A stretch of 18,285 nt of DNA from JAKFVA01 sp046155225 (GTDB lineage: Bacteria; Pseudomonadota; Gammaproteobacteria; Burkholderiales; Burkholderiaceae_C): assembly GCA_046155225.1 (NCBI GenBank), contig JBJXED010000060.1, forward strand, positions 1 through 18,285, read 5' to 3'. This document shows, piece by piece, positions 1 to 6,235 of the stretch. Made by a program: the position numbers and the translations under genes. The first letter of the stretch is position 1, and every line of letters starts with the position of its first letter. The notes below the pieces were generated by a model. It saw nothing but the letters and a program-made list of their open reading frames with translations, did no database searches and was not told the origin of the DNA.

Positions 1-582
1 GCCATGATGCGCCTGTTCCCGTTTGCCAGTTGCACGCCGTTTGGCCAATCGCGCAGCGGCCTGCTGTTTCGCGCCGCTGGCCACGAGGCCGCGCCAGATG
101 CGCTGCTGATGCATATCGAACGCGTGCTTGGCCTGGCCAGCGCCGATGTGCTGCACTACGCCGACAAGCGCAAAGGCCAGCGCCGCACCATGCGGCTGGC
201 GCGGCATGAGGGCGCCGTGCATTTGGACGGTTTTTTACTGAGCGGCGACACCACGGCCGAGGTCTGGATTAAAGCGCTACTGCAACAGGAGCTGCCAGCC
301 CAAGCATATGGCCGCCTGCTGCTGCTTCCGGGTGCAAAAGCGCCAGTGGCCGTGCAGTCCAAAGGCAAGCAAATTTGCAGCTGCCTGAATGTGAGCGACG
401 TGGCCATCACAGAATTTTTGGCGCAATGCAGCGGGCCGGATGATGCCCGCTTGGCCGCTTTGCAGGGCGCGCTGAAGTGCGGCACCAACTGCGGCTCCTG
501 CGTGCCGGAATTAAAGCGCATGGTGCGCTCGCATGCTGCGGCACAAGCGGCACAAGCGGCACAAGCGGCACAAGCGGCTTAA
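1..582 (+). CDS. nasA: Assimilatory nitrate reductase large subunit NasA, C-terminal part (5' end outside window)
   Basis: The reading frame is open from the first base, so this is the 3' end of a longer gene; the ATG at 4 is probably internal. NasA is the cytoplasmic molybdenum enzyme that reduces nitrate to nitrite for assimilation. The visible part resembles the tail of the molybdopterin oxidoreductase and then a BFD-like [2Fe-2S] domain. Counted from the ATG at 4, the likely ligands are C125 and C127 (CSC), then C163 and C166 (CGSC), with a further cysteine at 159. The protein ends in an Ala-Ala-Gln repeat encoded by tandem 9-bp units. ybiB and cobA downstream are frequent nasA neighbours in Comamonadaceae and support the call. 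I infer NasA rather than another molybdoenzyme from the BFD tail and this context. Confidence 0.82.
   Translation, partial: AMMRLFPFASCTPFGQSRSGLLFRAAGHEAAPDALLMHIERVLGLASADVLHYADKRKGQRRTMRLARHEGAVHLDGFLLSGDTTAEVWIKALLQQELPAQAYGRLLLLPGAKAPVAVQSKGKQICSCLNVSDVAITEFLAQCSGPDDARLAALQGALKCGTNCGSCVPELKRMVRSHAAAQAAQAAQAAQAA
541..576 (+). repeat. Four perfect 9-bp tandem repeats at the end of nasA
   Basis: The unit GCACAAGCG occurs four times without mismatch. Because the unit is 9 bp, copy number changes keep the frame and only lengthen or shorten the Ala-Ala-Gln tail. The array ends four bases before the TAA stop and lies after the iron-sulphur domain, so length variation is probably tolerated. Confidence 0.9.
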
Positions 583-809
583 GTTGCCTGTGGCCAGGTC
601 AGCGTCGCCTTATGTCGCATCGCGTGACCTAAAACCCTGCCTGCACACGTTTGACGGGCAAGTCACCCTGTATTTGGTCATGACTGCCGTCAACGTCCAC
701 CGCAAAGGGAATTGGGTAAAAATTAGTGCCCATTTAATGTGCGCTAATGCAATTACAAGCAACATGGCCTGCGATTGCTACTGTTAAAACGAAATTCCCA
801 ATCTTCTCA
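583..809. other. Intergenic region between nasA and the aldehyde dehydrogenase gene
   Basis: These 227 bases hold no convincing gene. I see no strong terminator hairpin after nasA. There is a TTGACG at 651-656, but no well-spaced -10 box follows it, so I do not call a promoter. Short reading frames here have no coding look. Confidence 0.5.
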
Positions 810-2249
810 ATGACACAAGACACCACTTCCAATCCAGCAGCAAGCACCAGCATCCAAGCGGTGTTTGACAGCCAATTCACTACCGCTATAAATCTGCGCA
901 CATCGATTGCCAGCCAGAGAATCGCAAAAATCCGCAAGCTGCGCGACGCGATATTGGCCCGCACCGCCCCCCTGTACGAAGCGGCCTATGCTGACTTTCG
1001 CAAGCCTCCGGGCGAAGTTGACATGGCCGAGTTGTTGCCGGTGTGTGCCGAAGCCAACGATGCGATTCGTCACCTCAAAAAGTGGATGAAACCCGTCCGC
1101 GTGTGGCCCACGCTGCTGACTGCAGGCACCCGCAGCCAAGTGCAATATCAGCCGCGTGGACGATGCCTGATCATTTCGCCGTGGAACTACCCGGTGAACC
1201 TGACCTTTGGCCCGCTGATCTCGGCCATTGCGGCTGGCAACACAGCCATCGTCAAACCGTCGGAGATGACGCCCCATCTGTCTGCCTGGATCAGCGCCAT
1301 CATCCAGGAGGTTTTTAAGCCCGACGAAATCGCCGTTTTCCAGGGCGAGGCCGATGTTGCGCAAAGCTTGCTGAGCTTGCCGTTTGACCACATTTTCTTC
1401 ACCGGCAGCCCGGGCATCGGAAAACAGGTAATGGCAGCGGCGGCAAAACACCTGACCAGTGTCACTTTAGAGTTGGGCGGCAAAAGCCCGGCAGTGATTG
1501 ATGCCAGCGCTGACATTCCCATGGCGGCTCAAAACGTCATGTGGGCCAAGTACGCCAATGCGGGGCAAACCTGCATTGCGCCTGACCATGTCTACGTGCA
1601 CGAGAGCGTGAAAGACCAGTGGGTTGCCGCCTGCCGAACCGTGCTTGAAAAAGCCTATGGCAAAACGCTTGAGGAACAACGCAGCAGCCCGCACTTGGCG
1701 CACATCGTCAACGCACGCCACACCGTGCGCGTCAAAGGCCTGCTGGACGACGCGATTGCGCAAGGCGCACGCGTGCTGATCGGCGGCGGGGTGGCGGCGG
1801 CAGAATGCTTTGTCGCGCCCACCTTGCTAGGTGGCATTCCCCCTGGAGCGCGCATCATGCAAGAGGAGATTTTTGGCCCCTTGCTGCCCGTGATTACCTA
1901 CACCAGTCTGGACCAAGTCATTGCCAGCATCAACGCCGACCCCAAACCGCTGGCGCTCTACATCTACAGCCGTACCGATGCGAACATTCAGCGCGTGCTG
2001 AGCCAGACTTCGTCGGGCGGGGTTTGCGTCAACCACTCGCTGGTGCATTTTCTGCATGGACGGCTGCCCTTTGGCGGCGTCAACAACTCTGGCATTGGCA
2101 ATGCGCACGGACACTACGGCTTCAAGGCCTTCAGCCATGAAAGAGCCGTGGTGCGCACCCAGTTTTCCGCCGCGACGGCCTTGCTCACGGCTGGCGAAGT
2201 GCGACCTGCGATTCGCACGATGCTGAAATCAGCGTTCAAGTGGATTTGA
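810..2249 (+). CDS. Aldehyde dehydrogenase family protein (class 3-like)
   Basis: An NAD(P)-dependent enzyme that oxidises an aldehyde to the carboxylic acid; the substrate cannot be told from sequence. It is 479 residues with the full catalytic set: PWNYP with N126, K149 in IVKP, the nucleotide-binding FTGSPGIGK near 197-205, the general base E221 in ELGGKSP, the nucleophile C255 in GQTCIAP, and an EEIFGP motif near 340. The lack of a long N-terminal extension and the FTGS-x3-GK loop fit the class 3 (fatty or aromatic aldehyde) branch. I chose ATG 810 because the family homology starts soon after it; an upstream in-frame ATG at 747 adds 21 residues of no family character. No good Shine-Dalgarno site is seen. 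It sits between nasA and ybiB with no metabolic link to nitrate assimilation, so it may be an insertion. Confidence 0.88.
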   Translation: MTQDTTSNPAASTSIQAVFDSQFTTAINLRTSIASQRIAKIRKLRDAILARTAPLYEAAYADFRKPPGEVDMAELLPVCAEANDAIRHLKKWMKPVRVWPTLLTAGTRSQVQYQPRGRCLIISPWNYPVNLTFGPLISAIAAGNTAIVKPSEMTPHLSAWISAIIQEVFKPDEIAVFQGEADVAQSLLSLPFDHIFFTGSPGIGKQVMAAAAKHLTSVTLELGGKSPAVIDASADIPMAAQNVMWAKYANAGQTCIAPDHVYVHESVKDQWVAACRTVLEKAYGKTLEEQRSSPHLAHIVNARHTVRVKGLLDDAIAQGARVLIGGGVAAAECFVAPTLLGGIPPGARIMQEEIFGPLLPVITYTSLDQVIASINADPKPLALYIYSRTDANIQRVLSQTSSGGVCVNHSLVHFLHGRLPFGGVNNSGIGNAHGHYGFKAFSHERAVVRTQFSAATALLTAGEVRPAIRTMLKSAFKWI

Positions 2250-2321
2250 CGGACTGCGCAGCGCCCCTTTGGCCCCGAGCATGACGATTGCTGCGGCGCA
2301 CAGAGCTACGTATTTAAGTAA

Positions 2322-2456
2322 AACACTGGCAATCAGCGTCTGATAGGGCATTCCTGCTTGCAATGCCTTGGCCTGTACTTCCCGGAGATCGCCCGTGGAC
2401 AGGCGAATATTGATGCGCGGGTCTTTTAATGCGGAGGCCCTGGCTGCATCCCTCAT
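2322..2456 (-). pseudogene. Relic of a CopG-type (ribbon-helix-helix) antitoxin gene
   Basis: Read on the minus strand, the frame from ATG 2456 gives a typical antitoxin segment: LKDPRINIRLSTGDL, then QAKAL, then MPYQTLIASVLLKY. This matches the conserved core of CopG/RHH antitoxins of the 'KDxRINIRxS...GIPYQTLIxSxLHKY' type. The usual N-terminal segment (a FERGEW-like motif) is missing, because the relic runs into the ybiB start. The usual short ending after HKY is replaced by unrelated residues out to a stop at 2229-2231. No toxin gene is adjacent. I read it as a decayed fragment between the aldehyde dehydrogenase gene and ybiB. It also shows that the open plus-strand frame 2368-2454, ahead of ybiB, is antisense to it and not real N-terminal coding. 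Confidence 0.6.
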
Positions 2457-3375
2457 GGACAATGTCCGAATGGTGATTGCACACTACATCAAGGAAATCG
2501 GCCGCGGCAAGGACGGTGCCCGGCCGCTCACGCGGCAGCAAGCCGCCGACCTGTTCGGCCAGGTGCTTGACGGCACGGTGAGCGACCTGGAAATTGGCGC
2601 GTTTTGCTTGGCGATGCGCATCAAGGGCGAAACGCCGCAGGAGATGGCCGGCTTCCTGGACGCCGCCGATGTGCGCCTGCACAAATTGCCGGACAACGAT
2701 GCCGTCACGGTAGTGCTGCCCAGCTACAACGGTGCGCGCAAGCTGCCCGGCCTGACGCCGCTGCTGGCACTGCTGCTGGCCCGCGAAGGGCTGCCAGTGC
2801 TGGTACACGGCACAGCGACCGAATCCAAGCGGATTTTCACATTAAATGTTCTTCTAGCCCTGGATTTAACTGCCTTGACTGCTATAGTACAAATAGCAAA
2901 TGGCAGCGTTGCTTTCGCCCCGACCGAGCTGCTGTGCCCAGGCCTCAAGCGGCTGCTCGATGTGCGCCGTGTGGTCGGCCTGCGCAACCCGGCGCACAGC
3001 CTCGTCAAACTCATGAACCCGTGCCAGGGCCGCAGCCTGCTGGTGACCAGCTACACCCACCCCGAATATGCGCAATCGATGGCCGCGACGCTGGAATTGC
3101 TGCAAACCAACGCGCTGCTGCTGCGCGGCACCGAAGGCGAGCCTGTCGCCGATGCCCGGCGCAGCCCGCAAATCGACGCCTTCGTGCGCGGCCAGCGCAA
3201 TGTACTGCAAACCGCGCAAACTGGCCCCCTCCTGGCGCTGCCCGATTTGCCTGGCGAAATTGATGCGCTCAGTACGGCAGCGTACATAAAAGCGGTGTTG
3301 CAAGGCCGCAAAATAGTGCCCGCACCGATCGCACGGCAGGTGGAACACATCTTGCAGACTGTCAAGCACTTATGA
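2455..3375 (+). CDS. ybiB: YbiB family protein (anthranilate phosphoribosyltransferase-like)
   Basis: A member of the glycosyltransferase family 3 fold that includes TrpD; E. coli YbiB is a nucleic acid-binding protein without TrpD activity. From ATG 2455 it is 306 residues, close to the usual 320. Family marks are YIKEIGRGKDGARPL at 11-25, MRIKGET-PQEMAGFLDA near 54-70, VVLPSYNGARKLPGLTPLL at 86-104 and LVKLMNP after the middle. ATG 2470, just before the homology, is an alternative start. The open frame before 2455 is antisense to an antitoxin relic. Residues 127-149 or so are encoded by a copy of the dispersed repeat and read as a hydrophobic run (NVLLALDLTALTAIVQI). It overlaps cobA by ATGA, so the two are probably translationally coupled. 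Confidence 0.85.
   Translation: MDNVRMVIAHYIKEIGRGKDGARPLTRQQAADLFGQVLDGTVSDLEIGAFCLAMRIKGETPQEMAGFLDAADVRLHKLPDNDAVTVVLPSYNGARKLPGLTPLLALLLAREGLPVLVHGTATESKRIFTLNVLLALDLTALTAIVQIANGSVAFAPTELLCPGLKRLLDVRRVVGLRNPAHSLVKLMNPCQGRSLLVTSYTHPEYAQSMAATLELLQTNALLLRGTEGEPVADARRSPQIDAFVRGQRNVLQTAQTGPLLALPDLPGEIDALSTAAYIKAVLQGRKIVPAPIARQVEHILQTVKHL
2833..2897 (+). repeat. Dispersed short repeat, copy A, inside ybiB
   Basis: Core CTAGCC at 2854-2859 followed by CTGCC, TGCTAT and AATAGC matches the other five copies in order and spacing. The copy carries no stop in the ybiB frame. It is the most divergent of the coding copies, so it may be old. Confidence 0.6.
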
Positions 3376-4238
3376 GCCACGGAATTGTCATTTTCAGCAA
3401 AGACGCCACGCCTGCACTGCCGCCCCTGCACCCCACGGTGATGGCTGCGCCCAACCTATTGGGCACAGCCCCACGCTGCACCCTCGTAGGGGCAGGGCCG
3501 GGCGACCCCGAACTGCTCACCCTCAAAGCCTTGCGCGCCATCCAGGGTGCCACCGTGTTGTTTGTGGACGATCTGGTGAGCGACGCCGTGGTCGCGCTGG
3601 CACCTCCCGGCGCGCGCGTGGTGCATGTGGGCAAGCGCGGCGGCTGCAAGTCGACCCCGCAAGCGTTTATTGAAAAACTCATGGTCATGGCGGTGCGTGA
3701 GGGCCAGAACGTGGTGCGCCTCAAAGGCGGCGACCCGTTCATTTTCGGGCGCGGCGGCGAAGAAGCCGAAAACCTGCGCGCCGCCGGCATCGAGGTCAGC
3801 GTCATCAGCGGCATCACCGCTGGCCTGGCCGCCGTCACCTCGCTGGGCGTGCCGCTGACGCACCGTGAGCATGCGCATGGCGTGGTCTTCGTCACCGGCC
3901 ATGCCAAACCCGGCAGCAGCGGCACCGACTTTCCGTTGCTCGCCGCCGCCGCTGCGCAGGCCAAACTCACGCTGGTGATCTACATGGGCGTCAGCGGCTC
4001 GCAGCGCATCCAGGACGAGCTGCTGCAGGGCTTGCCGGGGGACACCCCGGTGGCCATCGTCCAGCATGTCAGCCTGCCGCAGCAACGCCATGCGCTGACC
4101 ACGCTGGAGCGCCTGCGCGCCACCATCGAGGCCGAGCACTTGCAAAGCCCCTGCGTCATCGTGGTGGGCAACGTACTGCAAGGCCTGGCCCTGCTGCACG
4201 CCAGCCCGGCGCATGCACCGGCGGCCGGCTTCGCCTAG
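3372..4238 (+). CDS. cobA: Uroporphyrinogen-III C-methyltransferase (SUMT)
   Basis: Uses two S-adenosylmethionine molecules to methylate uroporphyrinogen III to precorrin-2, the branch point to siroheme and cobalamin. Both signature motifs are intact: VGAGPGDPELLTLKA at 39-53 and RLKGGDPFIFGRGGEE at 116-131. At 288 residues it is the stand-alone methylase, without the dehydrogenase/ferrochelatase half of CysG. About 35 residues precede the fold, a little more than usual. The start overlaps the ybiB stop by four bases (ATGA). Siroheme is the cofactor of assimilatory nitrite reductase, so its place behind nasA makes sense. Conversion of precorrin-2 to siroheme must be encoded elsewhere. Confidence 0.95.
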   Translation: MSHGIVIFSKDATPALPPLHPTVMAAPNLLGTAPRCTLVGAGPGDPELLTLKALRAIQGATVLFVDDLVSDAVVALAPPGARVVHVGKRGGCKSTPQAFIEKLMVMAVREGQNVVRLKGGDPFIFGRGGEEAENLRAAGIEVSVISGITAGLAAVTSLGVPLTHREHAHGVVFVTGHAKPGSSGTDFPLLAAAAAQAKLTLVIYMGVSGSQRIQDELLQGLPGDTPVAIVQHVSLPQQRHALTTLERLRATIEAEHLQSPCVIVVGNVLQGLALLHASPAHAPAAGFA

Positions 4239-4280
4239 GAAGCCCTGAATAAGTCCGCGCCAGCGGCTATGCTGCCCGGC

Positions 4281-5510
4281 ATGACTGAATTTGACGCCAT
4301 CATCATCGGCGGCGGCGCGGCCGGCCTGTTTTGCGCCGGTGTGGCCGGGCAGCGCGGCCTGAAAGTGCTGGTCATCGACCACCACGACAAGGTTGCCGAG
4401 AAAATCCGCATCTCGGGCGGCGGGCGCTGCAACTTCACCAACACCGGCACCAGCCCAGCGCACTTCATCAGCCAGAACCCGCACTTTTGCCGCTCGGCGC
4501 TGTCACGCTACAGCCCGCAAGACTTCATCAAGCTGGTCGAGCGCCACGGCATCGCCTGGCACGAGAAGCACAAGGGCCAGCTCTTTTGCGACCGCAGCGC
4601 CGAAGACATCATTCAACTGCTGCTGGCCGAGTGCGCCGCAGGCCAGGTGAGCCGCTGGCAGCCCTGCAGCGTCAAAAATATAGTGTTTCATGCCGCTAGC
4701 CAAGGTGAATCCTGCCGGGGATACTATGAAATTGAGAGTAGCCAGGGCACCCTGCGCAGCCCGCAAGTCGTCATCGCCAGCGGCGGCTTGTCGATCCCCA
4801 AGATCGGCGCGAGCGATTTCGGCTACCGGGTGGCGCGGCAGTTCGGCCTGCGCACGGTGCTGCCGCGCCCGGCGCTGGTGCCGCTGACCTTTGACGGCCA
4901 GGCCTGGGCACCTTTTGCCCAGCTCGCCGGGCTGGCGCTGCCGGTGCAGATTGCCACCGGCAGCAAAAAAAGCGCCGTCAGCTTTGATGAAGACCTGCTC
5001 TTCACCCACCGCGGCCTGTCAGGCCCCGGCGTGCTGCAAATCTCCAGCTACTGGGACAGCGGCGCGCCCATTGAATTGAACCTCGCGCCCGGGGCCGATC
5101 TGCTGCAAATACTGCAAAGCGCCAAAATGCGCTCGCGCAAGTCCATCGCCAACGAACTCAGCGCCTACCTGCCCAGCCGCTTGGCCGACGCCTGGGTGCA
5201 GCAAGACAGCGCCTGGCAGCGCCCGGTGGCTGACGCCAGCGACAAAGCCCTGGCTGCGCTGGCGCAGCGCCTCTCGAAATGGGAAATCACCCCCAGCGGC
5301 ACCGAAGGCTACAATAAAGCCGAAGTCACTGCCGGCGGCGTTGACACCCGCGACCTGTCGTCGCAGACCCTGGAGAGCAAACAGCCCGGCCTGTACTTCA
5401 TCGGCGAAGTGGTTGACGTCACCGGCTGGCTCGGCGGCTACAACTTTCAGTGGGCTTGGGCGAGTGGCTGGGCGTGTGCGCAGGGTTTGAGCAAATGGGG
5501 TGCGGTATAG
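4281..5510 (+). CDS. BaiN/HI0933-family FAD-dependent oxidoreductase
   Basis: A flavoprotein with an N-terminal FAD-binding Rossmann motif, IIIGGGAAGLFCAG, at 7-20. It is followed by the family signature KIRISGGGRCNFTN at 41-54, SGGLSIPKIGASDFGY near 167-182 and a C-terminal GEVVDVTGWLGGYNFQWAWASG. These define the HI0933/BaiN family (about 390-420 residues; here 409); the substrate is unknown for most members. I chose ATG 4281 because homology begins right there; ATG 4269 would add four residues. Residues about 130-156 come from a repeat copy and lie between two conserved blocks, where the family usually has a short variable loop. The gene is followed by a convergent low-GC gene 31 bases on. 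Confidence 0.9.
   Translation: MTEFDAIIIGGGAAGLFCAGVAGQRGLKVLVIDHHDKVAEKIRISGGGRCNFTNTGTSPAHFISQNPHFCRSALSRYSPQDFIKLVERHGIAWHEKHKGQLFCDRSAEDIIQLLLAECAAGQVSRWQPCSVKNIVFHAASQGESCRGYYEIESSQGTLRSPQVVIASGGLSIPKIGASDFGYRVARQFGLRTVLPRPALVPLTFDGQAWAPFAQLAGLALPVQIATGSKKSAVSFDEDLLFTHRGLSGPGVLQISSYWDSGAPIELNLAPGADLLQILQSAKMRSRKSIANELSAYLPSRLADAWVQQDSAWQRPVADASDKALAALAQRLSKWEITPSGTEGYNKAEVTAGGVDTRDLSSQTLESKQPGLYFIGEVVDVTGWLGGYNFQWAWASGWACAQGLSKWGAV
4672..4743 (+). repeat. Dispersed short repeat, copy B, inside the flavoprotein gene
   Basis: Contains CTAGCCAAGGTG at 4695-4706, then CTGCC and an AT-rich arm ending GTAGCC. It is 72 bp long and in frame, encoding about 24-27 extra residues (KNIVFHAASQGESCRGYYE and a few more). 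Its local base composition is clearly lower in GC than the gene around it. Confidence 0.75.
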
Positions 5511-5541
5511 GCAAGCGATTGCTTCAGCGGCCAGCCGTGAC

Positions 5542-5982
5542 TTAACCTCTATAAGTAACGATTGAGTCGGCGAGCGCCTCATCAATTGATTCGTTGAACC
5601 TTACGATATCAATGACAACTTCTTTCGACATGACTGAAATTTTCGGCAGCCACAACCGCAGAACCGAGGCCCGGAGTGCCCGAAATTCTGCGGCAACCTG
5701 AGAGACAGTAAAGCCCTCGTCATGACGCAGTACACCGTGCACGTTCGCAGCACTATCGTCCGGGTGATACGGGGATACAACACCTTTTGATTTATCGACT
5801 TGCTGCTTGAGACTTTGGCTTGTCTCCATGTCGGCAGTAAGCTCCAGGAGTATTTCCCGCGCATGGTCTCGCAAGAGATAGGTCTTATTCTTATCCTCTT
5901 CAGAGAATAAAGTTCGGGCGAACTTGTCCCATTCGACAAGAATTTCTTCCGTACTGGATGTGATGAATTCTGAAAGTCTCAT
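5542..5982 (-). CDS. Orphan RsbRD-like sensor domain protein (possibly a truncated histidine kinase)
   Basis: 146 residues, all of it resembling the N-terminal sensory module (RsbRD_N-like) seen before PAS and histidine kinase domains: MRLSEFITSSTEEILVEWDK at the start, LLRDHAREILLEL near 37-49, KSKG near 69, EFRALRASVLRLWLPK near 100-115, and FNESIDEALADSIVTY at the end. In the relatives I know, the protein continues into a kinase; here a stop follows at once and the next gene is the convergent flavoprotein 31 bases away. It is therefore either a free-standing sensor or the stump of a kinase gene. The stretch is clearly lower in GC than its neighbours, which suggests transfer or decay. No good ribosome binding site is visible, but the ATG overlaps the stop of a short upstream ORF. 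Confidence 0.6.
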   Translation of the reverse strand: MRLSEFITSSTEEILVEWDKFARTLFSEEDKNKTYLLRDHAREILLELTADMETSQSLKQQVDKSKGVVSPYHPDDSAANVHGVLRHDEGFTVSQVAAEFRALRASVLRLWLPKISVMSKEVVIDIVRFNESIDEALADSIVTYRG

Positions 5983-6068
5983 TTTTTAGCTTGAAAAAAA
6001 GTTGGGTCTTGCAGCACACTGAGCGAAGATTCCCTGGCGGCGTTCAGCCCGTCTGCATAGTCGCACAT
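5979..6068 (-). CDS. Tiny ORF overlapping the sensor-domain gene (29 residues, uncertain)
   Basis: On the minus strand ATG 6068 opens a frame of 29 codons (MCDYADGLNAARES, then SLSVLQDPTFFQAKK). Its TGA overlaps the ATG of the sensor gene in an ATGA. A GGGGCAGG run 5-12 bases upstream of the ATG could bind ribosomes. The frame is open further upstream to 6161, so this may instead be the C-terminal end of a decayed gene. I do not recognise the product. The 4-base overlap is the main argument that it is or was coding. Confidence 0.3.
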   Translation of the reverse strand: MCDYADGLNAARESSLSVLQDPTFFQAKK

Positions 6069-6153
6069 ATTGACCTGCCCCATACCGGGTACCCATTGAA
6101 TTGAGGAAGTCCGGGGTAGGGTCAGCTTGAAACCTCCCGCAAGCTGTCGCTGC
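6069..6153. other. Disturbed intergenic stretch with imperfect inverted ends
   Basis: TGACCTGCCCC at 6071-6081 is roughly mirrored by GGGGTAGGGTCA at 6113-6124, with one base of slippage. This could be a small insertion element relic, but the same stretch is open on the minus strand in frame with the tiny ORF. I cannot decide between the two. Confidence 0.25.
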
Positions 6154-6230
6154 GCTATTTTTTAGACCAGATCAGTCTCTAGCCAAGGTGAAATCTGCCA
6201 GTAATGCTATTACTTCTGACAGTTACTGGC
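6154..6230 (+). repeat. Dispersed short repeat, copy C, intergenic
   Basis: CTAGCCAAGGTG at 6179-6190, then CTGCC and TGCTATTA, aligns closely with copies B and E. It also contains a perfect 8-bp inverted repeat, GCCAGTAA (6197-6204) and TTACTGGC (6223-6230), with an 18-base loop. It ends five bases from the stop codon of the minus-strand outer membrane gene, where it could fold in that gene's 3' end, although no U-run follows. Confidence 0.75.
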
Positions 6231-6235
6231 CATCC

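Noticed and set aside
541..576. A CRISPR array in the tandem repeats at the nasA end
   Set aside because: The 9-bp units are directly adjacent without spacers and are part of the coding frame.
651..676. A promoter for the aldehyde dehydrogenase at TTGACG
   Set aside because: The nearest -10-like box (TATTTG) is only 14 bases away and poor.
2368..2454. N-terminal extension of ybiB
   Set aside because: The residues do not match the family, and the opposite strand encodes an antitoxin-like core; family homology begins after 2470.
3456..4484. A 342-codon minus-strand open frame across cobA
   Set aside because: Antisense to a clear SUMT gene and to the flavoprotein start; no recognisable motif.
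6071..6124. A small insertion element with TGACC ends
   Set aside because: The arms match only with slippage, no flanking duplication is clear, and the stretch is an open frame on the minus strand; kept only as a low-confidence description.
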